Below, piece after piece: positions 21,413 to 33,700 of a stretch of DNA of 64,000 nt. Made by a program: the position numbers and the translations under genes. Source of the DNA: Amblyornis subalaris (lineage: Eukaryota > Chordata > Aves > Passeriformes > Ptilonorhynchidae); NCBI GenBank assembly GCA_018881555.1, contig JACAXG010000002.1, positions 25,693,786 to 25,757,785 of the forward strand, written 5' to 3'. The first letter of the stretch is position 1; each line of letters starts with the position of its first letter. The notes under the pieces were generated by a model that saw only the letters and a list, made by a program, of their open reading frames with translations, was not told the origin of the DNA and ran no database searches.

Positions 21413-24400
21413 TTCTTGAAAATGTTTTATGGCACTCGAGCAGGAAACAAACTAGTGACTGGCTGTAACTGTGGTTCCTGTGGGCACAATCAGCTGTGAA
21501 GGAAAAACAACAAATCCGCCCAATAATTTCTGGAAGAATTTTGCCCAAGTGATAGGCAAGGCTGCTGAAAAAGACATTAAATATCTGAAGATTTTGTTAA
21601 GTCCACCCATAATTCTACAGCAATGAAGAGAGTAAAAGTGATTCAGCTGAAATTCAGAAGTAATTTTGGAGCACAGGGCAGTAAACTATGCTTACAAGGT
21701 TACACGGTGTTCCACCGGTCCCACAGTCACCGAACAAACCCCGCAGCCTCTGTGTAACACACACGTAGTGCAGTACTTACTCTTCTTGCAAGGACGCCTT
21801 TTCAAGAACTTTATCCTGGTACCCGGCAGCCCCGCTGACTTCCCAAACCATCTGATGCAGTGCTGGCTGAGCTGGGGAGAGAGCAGACCATTCCCCGAGA
21901 GGCAGCAGCAGCACACCAACCCATGCACGGGGGTGGGAAGCCTCTCTCCTGCCTGCACACTGATTAAAGGTGGACAAATTCAAGCCGTGCCGACAAGGTT
22001 CCCTCAGACTGTGGAAGTTACCATGCACAGAAAATATTATTTGGAGCTGAAATGCCAATACATGGTGGGAGCAGGGGAATTTTCCTCATCAGGCACTGCA
22101 AGAAGTAAAATTCCAGTTAGTGAGCGCGCGGCTGTCTTCAACACCCTTTTTTTCAGTGAAGAAGACAAAGGCAGAATAGATAGTTCTCCCTTAAAAGGCT
22201 GTGCTGCACAGCCATGTCTGCCGGACACAACCTCCGGGCAGGCTGCAGGAGAGGCACATTGCACTCCAGAGGTGGAATTGCTTCACCGCTCCCGGTACCC
22301 GGGCTGCCCACCGCCTATGGCATTCTGTGTGCTTAGACTGTGGAGTACGTGGCTGTTTTGGTGAATCAGGGACAGACTTTTATATACCTACAGAGATCTG
22401 AATGTGTTATAACCGTGTCATCCTTGCTGGGTGGTATCTTTCACCTGTTGAAATATGCAAACTGGAGTTTCCACTTAGCACAGGAGTAGGGCTGATACTT
22501 TTACCGACATTTGAAGATAAAACAGAGAATTAGTGAGGCCTTTCCTATGGGGACATGAACAGAAATGCAAATTCTGAGCAGTTTAACAACTGAACTATAG
22601 ATTGCGTATTTCTGCATTTTGAAAAGACTGTTGCTTAAAAGGTAAGATTTAATGGGTATTTGCCCATATCCATGTGTTGGTGCTGTTGCACATGAACCCA
22701 TGAGCAGGGANAAGGTTCCCCGAATGCCCCAGCAGAACGTGCAGGTCCATCAAAAACACTTGTGTTGCCTTTGGGTCTAGAAGAGTGCATGGGGTGAGCA
22801 GAAAGTGGCAATACAATCGCTGCAAAAGGGAATTGAGAATAATAAGCAGCAGCACACGTGAAATAATGGCTTTTCATTCATGGTCTCTCACTTTTAAATT
22901 GAAACTCATGATTGTCATATGATCCCATTGTTATATTTTTTTTTGAGAGGAAAGTGGTTAATTCTAGCTTCCTGGATAAATTTCAAGTTGAGTAATTACA
23001 CTCGGTGTACATAAAATTCCCCTGAAGGCTAAAAAGCATAATTTTTCTTCCTGTCCCTCCCTAAAAAATTATATAATGTTTTTAAGATGACTCNCCACAT
23101 CCACATGAACAAACTGCTTGAATCTCCTCAGTGGCATTACAGGAATGTATGTTCAGTTTCCAAACACAGCATCTGAAAAGCATTTTGTTTTTGTCAGAAT
23201 CAAATACTCTGTAAATCTTACTTAAATCTTACATTCACTTTCAAACTATGCTGAGCAACANAAATACACTGCCAGAGATTTTGCATGGATCCTCATGTCA
23301 AAAGCAAGAAAAAAACAGTGCTTTTGTTCAACTCTTCTGTAGGAAACGGTATCACTGTAAAACAGGTATTCACTTCGTGAGGACAGCAATGCCCTGAAGG
23401 TAAAGCAGTGCAGATAAAGTAAGCAAAAGCCAGTTTCAAAGAGATTAAGCTTAAAAATACCATCAATAACCCCTCCTAAGAGAAGTTTCTAAAATGGAAG
23501 CTATACAGCTAAGAAATTTAAAGTGAGACAGATTGGAAAAATAAAAGCAGACTTCTTCCACTAAATCTCCCTCAGCAATTCCAAGATTTTGTAAGCAATC
23601 TCAGGCTCGCAGGGTTTGTCAGCAGCTCAATGATGTGTTTATTGATGGGTCTCAGCACTCAGCTGCTGAGGTGAACAAGCCAGATTCACATCTACCTCTT
23701 TCCTTTCTCTTCTAGGAAAGCTCACGTTTAGCTGCCAGGTCACTTTAGACTGCTTTCTTGTAAATCATCAGGGTTAAAGTTTCACAGTAAACCTCAATTT
23801 TGATTACTGCAAGAAGGGATAACTGGAGAAGCTGCAGGATGAGCTTATGGAGATGCATAAAGAAGGTGTCCCGTGCAGTACTCACAGGTCATGAGCAAAG
23901 CCTTAGCAACCGAGAAGAAAAAGCTGTCCAAAATCAGCACGTAAAACACAGAACATGAGTTCAGTGCTGAGCTGGCCTGGTCCTAATAAAACGCTTACCA
24001 AAATCTGGATAAGCCAACCTTTCAGCTAAACACAACAGGGAGATCAGTGAGTACTGGATTACAGTTGTCAAGCCTAGATATTAAAATAAGATATAATCCG
24101 CAAGACAAACCCTTTTTTGCCTCTCTGTCGGACCGTCACACCTCTACCCTTTTCCTGGGAATGTGTTTCTCTACCTGCTCCGACACCTACGCCGCCGGCG
24201 CTGATCTCCTTCCAACGGAAAAAGGAACGCGACTCCCTTGGCATCTGTTAATTCTTAGTGTTATTTAATGCTCCGGATCCTTAAATGTCGCCGGGAGAGG
24301 CCGCAGCGCGCCCCTGCCAGTGAAACGCCCCTGAGCGAGCGTGTTCCCGGTGTTCGTGTAGTTATTTATAAACCATACGCAGGCACTGCTCTACTGACAC

Positions 24401-24450
24401 GTGGCGTGCGTGACAAAGCACACCCGAAGTATAAAATACAATGAGGATGA
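21413..24450. other. Intergenic DNA upstream of ABRA-like (-) and TRMT11 (+)
   Basis: No recognised gene. It contains the 5' flank of the ABRA-like gene and a long unassigned plus-strand open frame (21666-22364; see findings). No CArG box or TATA box that I can defend was found next to the ABRA-like ATG. Confidence 0.45.
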
Positions 24451-24479
24451 GAAGGAGATGAAATGAGCAGTAATTACTG

Positions 24480-24720
24480 AACAGTTCGCCCAGCCCCGAG
24501 CGCCGCTGGCCGCGCTAAAAGGGCCGCGGGGGTCTCCGTGCCACACGCCCCTTCCCGGGCTCCTCCCGCCGCTCCCCCGCCTCTCCCGCCCGGCGGCGCA
24601 TGCGGGAGGCGGGAGATGGCCGGACATGGCGCTGGCGGCTGCAGCGCTCCGGCGGTATTTGTTGCTGCTGGCGCAGGAGCATCTCGAGTTCCGCCTGCCG
24701 GTGAGCGCTGCTCGGGGCCG
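24480..24720 (+). promoter_or_regulatory. TRMT11: CpG island / promoter of TRMT11
   Basis: GC- and CpG-rich block around the first exon, with repeated CCCGCC (Sp1-type) boxes at about 24560-24595. GGCGCATGCGGG at 24595-24606 is close to the NRF1 consensus GCGCATGCGC. The organisation is typical of a TATA-less housekeeping promoter. The transcription start is unknown, and this matters because an out-of-frame ATG lies at 24616. Confidence 0.65.
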
Positions 24721-27700
24721 GGGGATGGGGCTGGGCTGGGGGGGCTGGGCGAGGCGCTGCCCTTCCCTTCCTTCCCCTCTCCTCTCCTTTGGGGCACTCC
24801 CGGGCGGCGCAGCCCCGGTTGTGCCCAGGGGGGCCGGATCTCTGTGGGGTGTCGCCTCTCTCGGGGAGAGCCGGGGGCGGGGAGGGCTCGGCGCCCCTTC
24901 GCTGGCTGCACTCATATCCTGTGGGAAAGGACCCCCAGGCGTGGGCCTCCCTCTCTCCTTCTCCTGCCCCAGCCTCATGGAGAGCCTCCGCGTGGTGGCT
25001 TTAGGGCAGCACTTCCCTTGCCCCTTTTCCAGAGCCTCTGGCGCTAGGAGAGGTCGCCAGCAGAGTACCCGGGGCTCCATGTGAAAATGGGAAGCTGGGA
25101 GATTAAAAAAANCAGGGTTACAAAAATGCTTTCAAAGTTTTGGCTTTGGTGACTTTTTAAGTTGGTTTAAGTTACACGGCTGCTCCCGCCAGTGGGTACA
25201 GACATGGCTGGTGCTGCCCCGGGCACACGCGAGGCCCTCTCAAGGGGCTGCCTGTGGAGGTGGTGGAGTCACCATCCCTGCAGGTGTTCAAGGAATGATT
25301 GGACGTGACACTCAGGGNCATGGTATGGGTCACATGGTGGTGTTTGGTCATAGGCTGGACTCCATGATCCCAGAGGTCTTTTCCAACCAAATTTATTGTG
25401 TGATTCTCTGTCNTGCGTGTTTACGGAGATGTGTGAGGCTGGAGGGTTGCAAGTATCTTTGCTTTCAGGAGGAAGATTTGGGAAGCAGCAAGGATGAGGC
25501 TTCTCTGAAGTCCTAGGGCCTGTGGNGTGACCAGGATTGAACAGAGATCTCCAAGGCCTTGACTGATGTCCTGGTTGTGAGGCTCCCTCACACCAGTGGC
25601 ACTGGGAGCTGTTTGCTTTTGGCTTGCGATCCCGAGTGTTTGTTTCCATGCAGTTTGTAAAATTAATGTGCGATTATTTTTTTTTCCATNATAACTTACA
25701 GAGTTGCTGTACACCTTAACAAGTTTTGATACCCTAAGGGCTCTCCTAGGCATCATCTAGAAGAGCTAGTAATATCCAGGATAGTATGTTATTGTTTACA
25801 ATAGTGCTGAAATACAAAGTTATTTTGTTAGAATTCATAGGTCATCATTACACGTTATAAAATGTTTCATGTGTCTTGCACCACTTATTTACTCTTTCAT
25901 TAGGGTTTTCTTCTCTGTATTGCTTTTTACTATTTACTTTGTGGGACTGGAACATTAATTTATTTATTTATTTATTTGTGATCAACCAAATTTTTCTTTA
26001 GGCAAGGTCATCAAATGAAGTAAAAAGAAGGTGATACATAAGTAACACAGAAAGTTTTTGTCACCAAGATTGTAGTGGCACTTGGTTGATATAGCTGCTG
26101 AAGAAAGCAGAGCCGCCCCTCTTTTCTTGTACTCTGGTGATTGCTCAGCTGTGTGTTTGGNTTTGTGATGAGCTGTGTTAGGTCAAAATCTTAATGAAAC
26201 AAACAAGGACAGGTTTTTTTAGCCAGATGATCTGCTGCTCCTGGCCCTGCATCAGTGTTGCTAGTGAAACATCACTTTTATGTGAATTAGTCAAGAAAAT
26301 ATTTTAAGGAGAGAGTGGATAACGTTCTAAGAGGAGTATCATGAGAGTGTAGGATTGAACAGTAAAGAGTCTGATGAAAGAGAAAATGCAAAACAGTGGG
26401 ACTTGATTACTGAAATTTGCCTGACCTTTGCCGCTGAATTCTGAGAAAGCTGTTTTTTATAGCAGGAAAGTCTTATTTTTTTTTCCAGTTTGTTAACAGT
26501 ACATATAAGCTGAATTTACTTGTTTAACTTCTGTCTTATCCCCACAACTACTCTAAGAGTGTTTTGCTGTTGGTTCCCATGGTAAATTGTTAGTAAATGC
26601 CATTCTGTCTTTTCTTGCTGTTGCTAGCATTTTATTCATAATACTCACCATCTGCATTAGAATTTGTGTTATGCTGCCCTTTCTTTTCTTTTTTTTTCCT
26701 TTCTTTCTTTAAAACATTAATTAATGACTCTAAAGCCTGACCTTTATATTTTCACTTTAGGAAATAACATCATTACTGTCCCTTTGTGGTGGACAATTCA
26801 GTGGCGAGCAGGAAATTCGTGCAAATGTGAGGACCAAATATTTTACTTGAGTGTGTGTGTGGTATGCAAGTGTGTTCTTTATAGTATTTTTGTTAAATGT
26901 GGGTATCTGAATAAATTTTGATGTTTTTTAGGAAAACCAGGAATTTTCCAAAAATGAGAAATTCTCAATTTAAATAAAGATTCAGAACTGAAAAAAAGAT
27001 GCACAAAGTGCACCTCAGCGTGTCTTCATTTGGTAAATGAAGCATGAAAAGAAGCAGTGCCATCTGCTGGGAGGCTCTCCTTGCTTTTCATGGTAGCCAA
27101 GCCCAGAAAACACTTGGCAGTCGTTTGGATTTGGTGTTTGTCTCTAAATCAGTGAGACAGAGGAAGAGCGCAGCTAGGAAGCTGTATGATTCTAGTCTCA
27201 ATGCGTAGTCAGAGAAAGTTACTGGGATTTAATTACTGCTTGTGTGTAATGAGGTGTTTTCAGTCTTTAGAGGTTGAATAATCAAGAGAAGCGCAAACAA
27301 TATTTTACCAAATCAAAGATACGGTGGAAAAATAAAATGCAAGATTTCTCAGACATTCAAGCTGACTAAACAGTTTTGTCTCAAATTAATTATTTTATCC
27401 TTATGTACTCTGTACGATTAAAGATAAGAGATTTATTTTTTATTAATTTTTAAAATCTTCAGTATGCATGCTCCATTTTTATAGAACGGAATTGTGTAGT
27501 GGTGTAATTCATGTGACATCCTCCAGCCAGGCATTTGCATCACTTACCTTCTCTTTATTTCAGTCTCCATTCTGGATTCTCAATATTCCTTCAGAAGAGA
27601 TGGCAAGGGGACTAATGAAACGGACAGTATGTGCGAAGTAAGAGATGAAAAATCTTGTAAATAATAATGAATGTAAGCAGTGGGATATTGTTCTGTTACA

Positions 27701-30700
27701 ATGTGGCAAATACCAACTTTGTATGGAGTCATAAAATAAACAGTCTCTGATTCCTTCTAGAATTGGGAACGTGTTACTGGAGCCTGTAGGACTCCTAGAG
27801 AACTGATTGTGTAGCATGCCTGTCCTGTTTACTCAGTGTATGATCAATTCCGGGTCTTGAAATGGTGTTCTTCATTCCAGAGACAGTACTTGTAGTGTCA
27901 CTCATGCTTCATTTGCCTTGAATAATGTTGAGTTAGTGGCTTGTTTTGAAACGTGTATGGAATTAAAAGATAAAACCAGTGATACATAAAAACTGAAAAT
28001 CATGTTTGGAAGGGAAAGGTTGTGTCACCCTCNCTTAGTGCTGGCATCTGAGCCTTCAGCCCAGACTGCTGCAGCAGAGGTCCTTCTAGGAAATTCCAGA
28101 GCACAGGAATATGCCAGAGTGATTGTTCCAGCTGGACCTTTTTAGAGGTGTCTGATTAACATGCTTTACAGTGAGGCATGTGAAAGAGACCTTGGAGGTG
28201 TGGTTCAGGTTGAGAAGCAGCATAGGGGTGGTATGTATCTCCGGCTATACTAAATTTGTGGTGTCTGTGCTGTGTTCTTCAGAGTTTGGGCCCTTCTGCA
28301 TAGTGTTCCATAGTCCTTGTTTTGTCAGGTATTCAGTTTTACCTGCAATGACTTGGACTGTTCACTCTTGCNTAAAAGATGGAGTACTGCACTTCAAAAG
28401 GCAGGTGTAGACAACTCAAGAAGGAAAATATGACAAAACAGCTTGCAGATGTTCTGCACACCATGCTCTCTCAGCTAATGTATGCTTATTTTATGTAGAA
28501 AGCATAACTAGACCATGGCTTATTTTCCTGGCCTACTACTGGTTGTGGGGAGAGATGTTAGTTTTAGAATAAGAGCACTAGAGCATCTCCCTTGCACTGC
28601 TAATCAGGATGAAAAGCTCTGAACCGTTTGGTACATGTTACCAAACAAGGAAAAGCATCAGTGAAATATCAGCCTAGAATTAAAAATAAGTGTGTCCTTG
28701 TTACAAACAAAAATTAAAACATTTGCCAAGGGTTAAGTGCCACACTTTAATACTCCATAAAGTAAAGCCTAAATATGTTGGCCGAGAAGATTAAAAGGAG
28801 TAAATATCTGTAAGGCATTTTCCTTGCTTTATGTGACTGCACTCTCAAAAACTTTGTAATTTCAGGTCTATATTTGAACTGTGGGGCCATGGAAGATCTG
28901 CAGGGGAGCTCTATGCGTCTCTGAAGAACTATCCAGTGGACAAGATGGTATGCACATAAAGAATCTGGTTAATATGGTTCCTTAATCCCACTGAATAGCA
29001 CTGCATNTGTACTAATGAAAGTGTCTGCCTTTTTTTTTTTTTTCAGCTTCCGTATCTACAGTCAGACTCTACTTACAAAATACATATTCATACATTTAAT
29101 AAAACACTGACCCAAGCACAGAAAATAAAAAAGATTGATGTAAGTAGATGGTTAAGAAATCTTTGTTTAGTTTAATCTATTCATGTTGCTCTTATTCCAT
29201 ACTATCAGTGTATTTAAGTTTAGATCTTAAAGAAGAACTTAAAGAAGTTCGTGGCTTATATCTTACCAGGTCTAAATGAGATCTTTGTGTCTGAATTAAC
29301 ATTGCCTCCAAATTCATGGCTTCTTCCCCCCCCCCACCCCACAAACAGACCATGTAAGACATACAAAGCCAAACAAATATCACTGCTGACTTCAGCCCGG
29401 TATGCAGGAGAAGCTGGAGCTTATTGCTCAGAACTATAAGATTCAAATGGCTAGAGTTAAATTCTAGATCTTTGGAAAANCTGTTCCTTGATCTCCATAT
29501 AAGGCTTTTATTGTTGCAGAATGTGGAACAAGTTACTTCAGCTGCAGGCTGTGGATTGTGTGCTGATCTCCTGTTCTGTCATTATGCTCTTGTCTGCACT
29601 TGTGCTCTCCTCCTAACTGTATCGGTATTTTAATTAGGAAATTTTTCTGAATTACTGTTAATTTCTNCTCTTCCACATTCTGTTTTAGCAGCTATTTATT
29701 CTATTTAATTTACAGAGACTGAAATTATCTGTACTAGTAGTAGCTTCTCTTCCCTGTTTGTTTGGTTTTTGTGTACATGAAATAAAGCTAAGTATGTAAA
29801 TTGGTATAGTTGCACATCACTGAAATTTCAATTCCCATTGTTCATCATCAGTGTTGTTTTTATAACTTGAACGTTGCATAATTAATGTGCACAGTCCATT
29901 TCCACTAAAGTTGAGTTCTCTTCAGTTACTAAAAAGTGCTATGGTTCCCGATTTCTAATCCTTAATCATTTGAGCTATTTTTATTTACAAGAGAGATACT
30001 CAAAAATCCAGAGAAAATAGAATGTATTTTTTAATACTAATTTACCATTTATCACAAGTGAAATTTTGGGTTGTGAAATTGTNGTATGGTTTTTTGCTGA
30101 TTTTCTTTTCTTTTGTTTTGGTTTGGTTTTTTTAGTTTTTTTTTGAGAGGTGATATACCTATTTAAAAAAATTTGACTTTTTTTTTTTTTTAAATTNTAT
30201 TTTTCTTTGTTGTGTAGGCCCTCGAATTTCTGCCATTCAAAGGAAAAGTAAATTTAAAGAATCCAGAACACATCTTCTGGATTTTGGAAGATTATGGAAT
30301 GAATCCAAACAGTGTTCCAGAAGAGCCCTTTCATCTGTATTTTGGTAGATGGGTGCGTGAGTATGCTTGCTTCAGTTCTTATAAGCTTGTATTTTCAGGA
30401 AAGTGTACCTCAGCTTAAATGTAAAAAAGAAAATGAGTTGACTTCTAATAGAAGCAGAAAATATAATTGTCTGAATCTGTCNTTGCATAATACTCTGATG
30501 CAAGTTTTGGAAGTCTTTACTGTGACTAGGAAAAAGTGGATTTACTGAGCAATTCAGAGGTGGAAAAAAATGAAGTTGTATCTGGGAACACACCTTACCT
30601 TGCCATCCACTGAGAGAACTCAGCAGAGCAGTGAGACTGCACAGCTGTGGTGCTGTATTCCATTAGTGTGGGCCCAGCTGCAGCTGAAAGCACTAGCAGT

Positions 30701-33700
30701 GTGTACCAAACAAATGGAAAGATATACAGAACTGTAGGTGGCCTGTGGCCCTGCTGAGTGGCATCAGCCCCACTGGAGCAGTCTGTAAATGCTTCAGGTG
30801 GTCCTGACAGGCACTGCCACAGGAGGGTGCAGTCTGATCCCCGAGGCTTTGGACANCAGCGGGTCCAGCCCACAGGCAGGTAGTTGCCCGAGGGAACACT
30901 GACAGTGCAGTAGGAATCACGTATAGACCTGTCTGGAGCCTGTCATCTGTGCTCTTTACTGCANATGTTCATGCCTGTTGGCTGTATGCACTCTGAACCT
31001 GCTGCATTTTTAGGATATCCTGAGGAAGTGTGATCTGGTCTTCTATGTTTTTGTGAGGAAAAAGTGGCTCCTCATAGGATATCTCCCAGAAGGACACTAG
31101 CCACTGATGGGAATATGTGCTTGCAATGTCGTGGGTCCAGGGCAGCTGGAAGGAGGGAGAACCACTGNAGAGATTGTACGGCTGTGGTCAGTGTTTTCTG
31201 TACAGGGAAGTTGGAGATTCAAGTGATCTGTTAGGACCTCTGAATATTCTCCATGCCTGTGATTAGTGTGCAAGCACNCTGGGTTGTGGCAATACTGCAA
31301 AACATTGCAGCTGTGGTCCCATCTGTACTGAATTCCTGAACTGTTTAAAAATGAGTAAACCAACCTGGAAAAATAGGCAAGTGTATTTTGCTTACCCAGT
31401 AAGACTGATGTGGACCAGAGGTGGGGATAGTGTTGGAAGAGCTTTTGAACGTGTTTTCTTACAGATTGCCTTGGTCTTCTTCAACGTATTTTAGAAGTCT
31501 GATGTAAAAATGTTAGCATTTGGTCTTTGTTTGCTTTTCTGTTACATTCTGATCTGTCAACGCTATCCTAAATTTAGATTTTGAGTGGGACAGAAATGCC
31601 AGTGTAGAGAGAAATTCTGTATGACCTTAAGCACGTGTGTGTATCTGCACACATGTGTTAACAGGCATTTTTACTCAAAATTCTGAAATCCTTTTAACTC
31701 TGAATTGNCAGGAATTGTTTTTCTGATGCTTAGAATAATAGCGAAGTTGCTCTAATTGTTATTTCTTCAGAAGAATTTTCACTCTAAAATATTTGTATAT
31801 TTTTAACCTCTGGCTTGAAGAATTTATCTAGGTGTTGAACCAAGATATCTGTTGCTTGGAAAGAAGTCTGTCATATTTTCAGACATCAGAAAGCAAGGTG
31901 ATGTGTTATGAGGTTACCTGTTTTTAGGTGGTGTCACTTAAGCAAGTCTGTTAGCTTGTCTTTTTGTATCTTGTACCTGAGACCTGACAGGGATTTTAAA
32001 TGTTGCAACAGATCGCAGATGGCCAAAGAGAACTCATTGAATCCTACAGTGTAAAGAAGAGACACTTTATTGGAAATACAAGCATGGATGCCTGCCTGTC
32101 CTTCATCATGGCAAATCATGGGAGAGTAAAACCCAATGATGTTGTATATGATCCATTTGTGGGAACAGGTATATATATTTTTTTTCAACTGGTGGTTAAA
32201 ACCGGAAGATTGTGTTAATGCTTGCACCACACTTTTAGCTGGTGTCGTGGCTTCTGGTGCTNGGCTGATATTTGAGATGATACCAAAGGCAAAATGGTGT
32301 TTATAAAATGAATGGTTTGTTAACTCNAAAGGGGCTTTGGAGAAAGGAGACCAAGTTCTAAAGCTGTAAACAGCTTATTTTGCACTTCCAAAAAGTCTGT
32401 CTTCACTGTTGATTTTATGCAACGTGGCTTAAACACCAATTCNTGTGTGTCATGGACTGCTTAAGATCAAAGTGACCAAGAAGTGAAATTTGGCTAAAGC
32501 ACTTCCTGCAGTCACTTTCAGGATATTACAAGGAGCACCATTTTAGAGCTTAGAGGAATGCTGAGGGCACTTCTGGGCATATAACAGAACAAAGCAATAG
32601 TTAGGTCATAACATTCANTAGGTATCAGTTTGTTGTGCCATCACAAACTATCTTCAGGATAATATTGCTCACACAAAGTATCGTTCCCCAGCTGAAATTT
32701 TCTTAATTTATCCAGGAGGGGGAGCTTTTATTCCACATATTACTGTGCATGGCATAGAAGTACTTTTTGCCTCAGGGAAACTCAGATGTAGGTGAAGTAG
32801 CTGATCTACTGTGTCAGATTCTGCCATATAATCATACCAGAGTATATTGTGCTAAGCCACCTACCTATAATAGTTTCTTGAAAAACATAATGGAGGCTGT
32901 GTTTCTGATCTGGATTTTAAAATCCCAGAATAGAGTCAGAATATCCTGAGTTGGAAGGGACCCACAAGAATCATTGAAGTCCAACTCCTGGCCCTGCACA
33001 GGACTACCAAAAATCACCTGAGAGTATTGTCCAAAGCTTCTTGAACTCTGTCAGACTGGTGCTGTGACCACTTTCCTGGGGAGCCTGTTCCNGTGCCCAG
33101 CCACCCTCTGGGTGAAAAACCTTTTCTTGAGATCCAGCGTAAAGCTCCCCAGACAGCTTCATGCTGTTCTCTTGGGTCCTATCACTAGTCACCACAGAGA
33201 AGAGATCAGTGCCTGCCCCTCCTCTTCCCCTCACNAGGAAGTTGTAACTGCAATGAGATCTCCCCTCAGTCCACCGTTCTGCAGGCTAAACAGACCAGNT
33301 GACCTCAGCCGCTCCTCGTATGGCTTCCCCTCAAGGCCCTTCACCGTCTTTGTTGCCCTCCTTTGTGTGCTTTCTAATAGTTTAATATCTTTCTGATATT
33401 GTGGTGCCCAAAACTGCCCCGAGCACTCGAGGTGAGGCCATGCCAGTGCAGAGCAGAGCAGGACAATCCCCTCCCTCTCCCANCTCGCAGTGCTGTGCCT
33501 AATGCCCCCCGGGACACACTTGGCCCTCCTGGCTGCCAGGGCACTGCTGACTCATGTTCAGCTTGCTAAACTTTGATCAAGATGACCACCATGAGATGCA
33601 TACAATTAAAAAAACTTACATTAAGATAATTCTCTCCAGAAATCACTGCAGAGAAGTCAGGGAGAGAGAAGACAACACTACTAGGATCGCTAGTAGGATA

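Noticed and set aside
24391..25080. Long open frames on both strands across the TRMT11 CpG island, one of 229 codons on the minus strand
   Set aside because: GC-rich sequence has few stop codons. The products are rich in P, G, R and A with no domain, and the real TRMT11 exon 1 lies within the same DNA.
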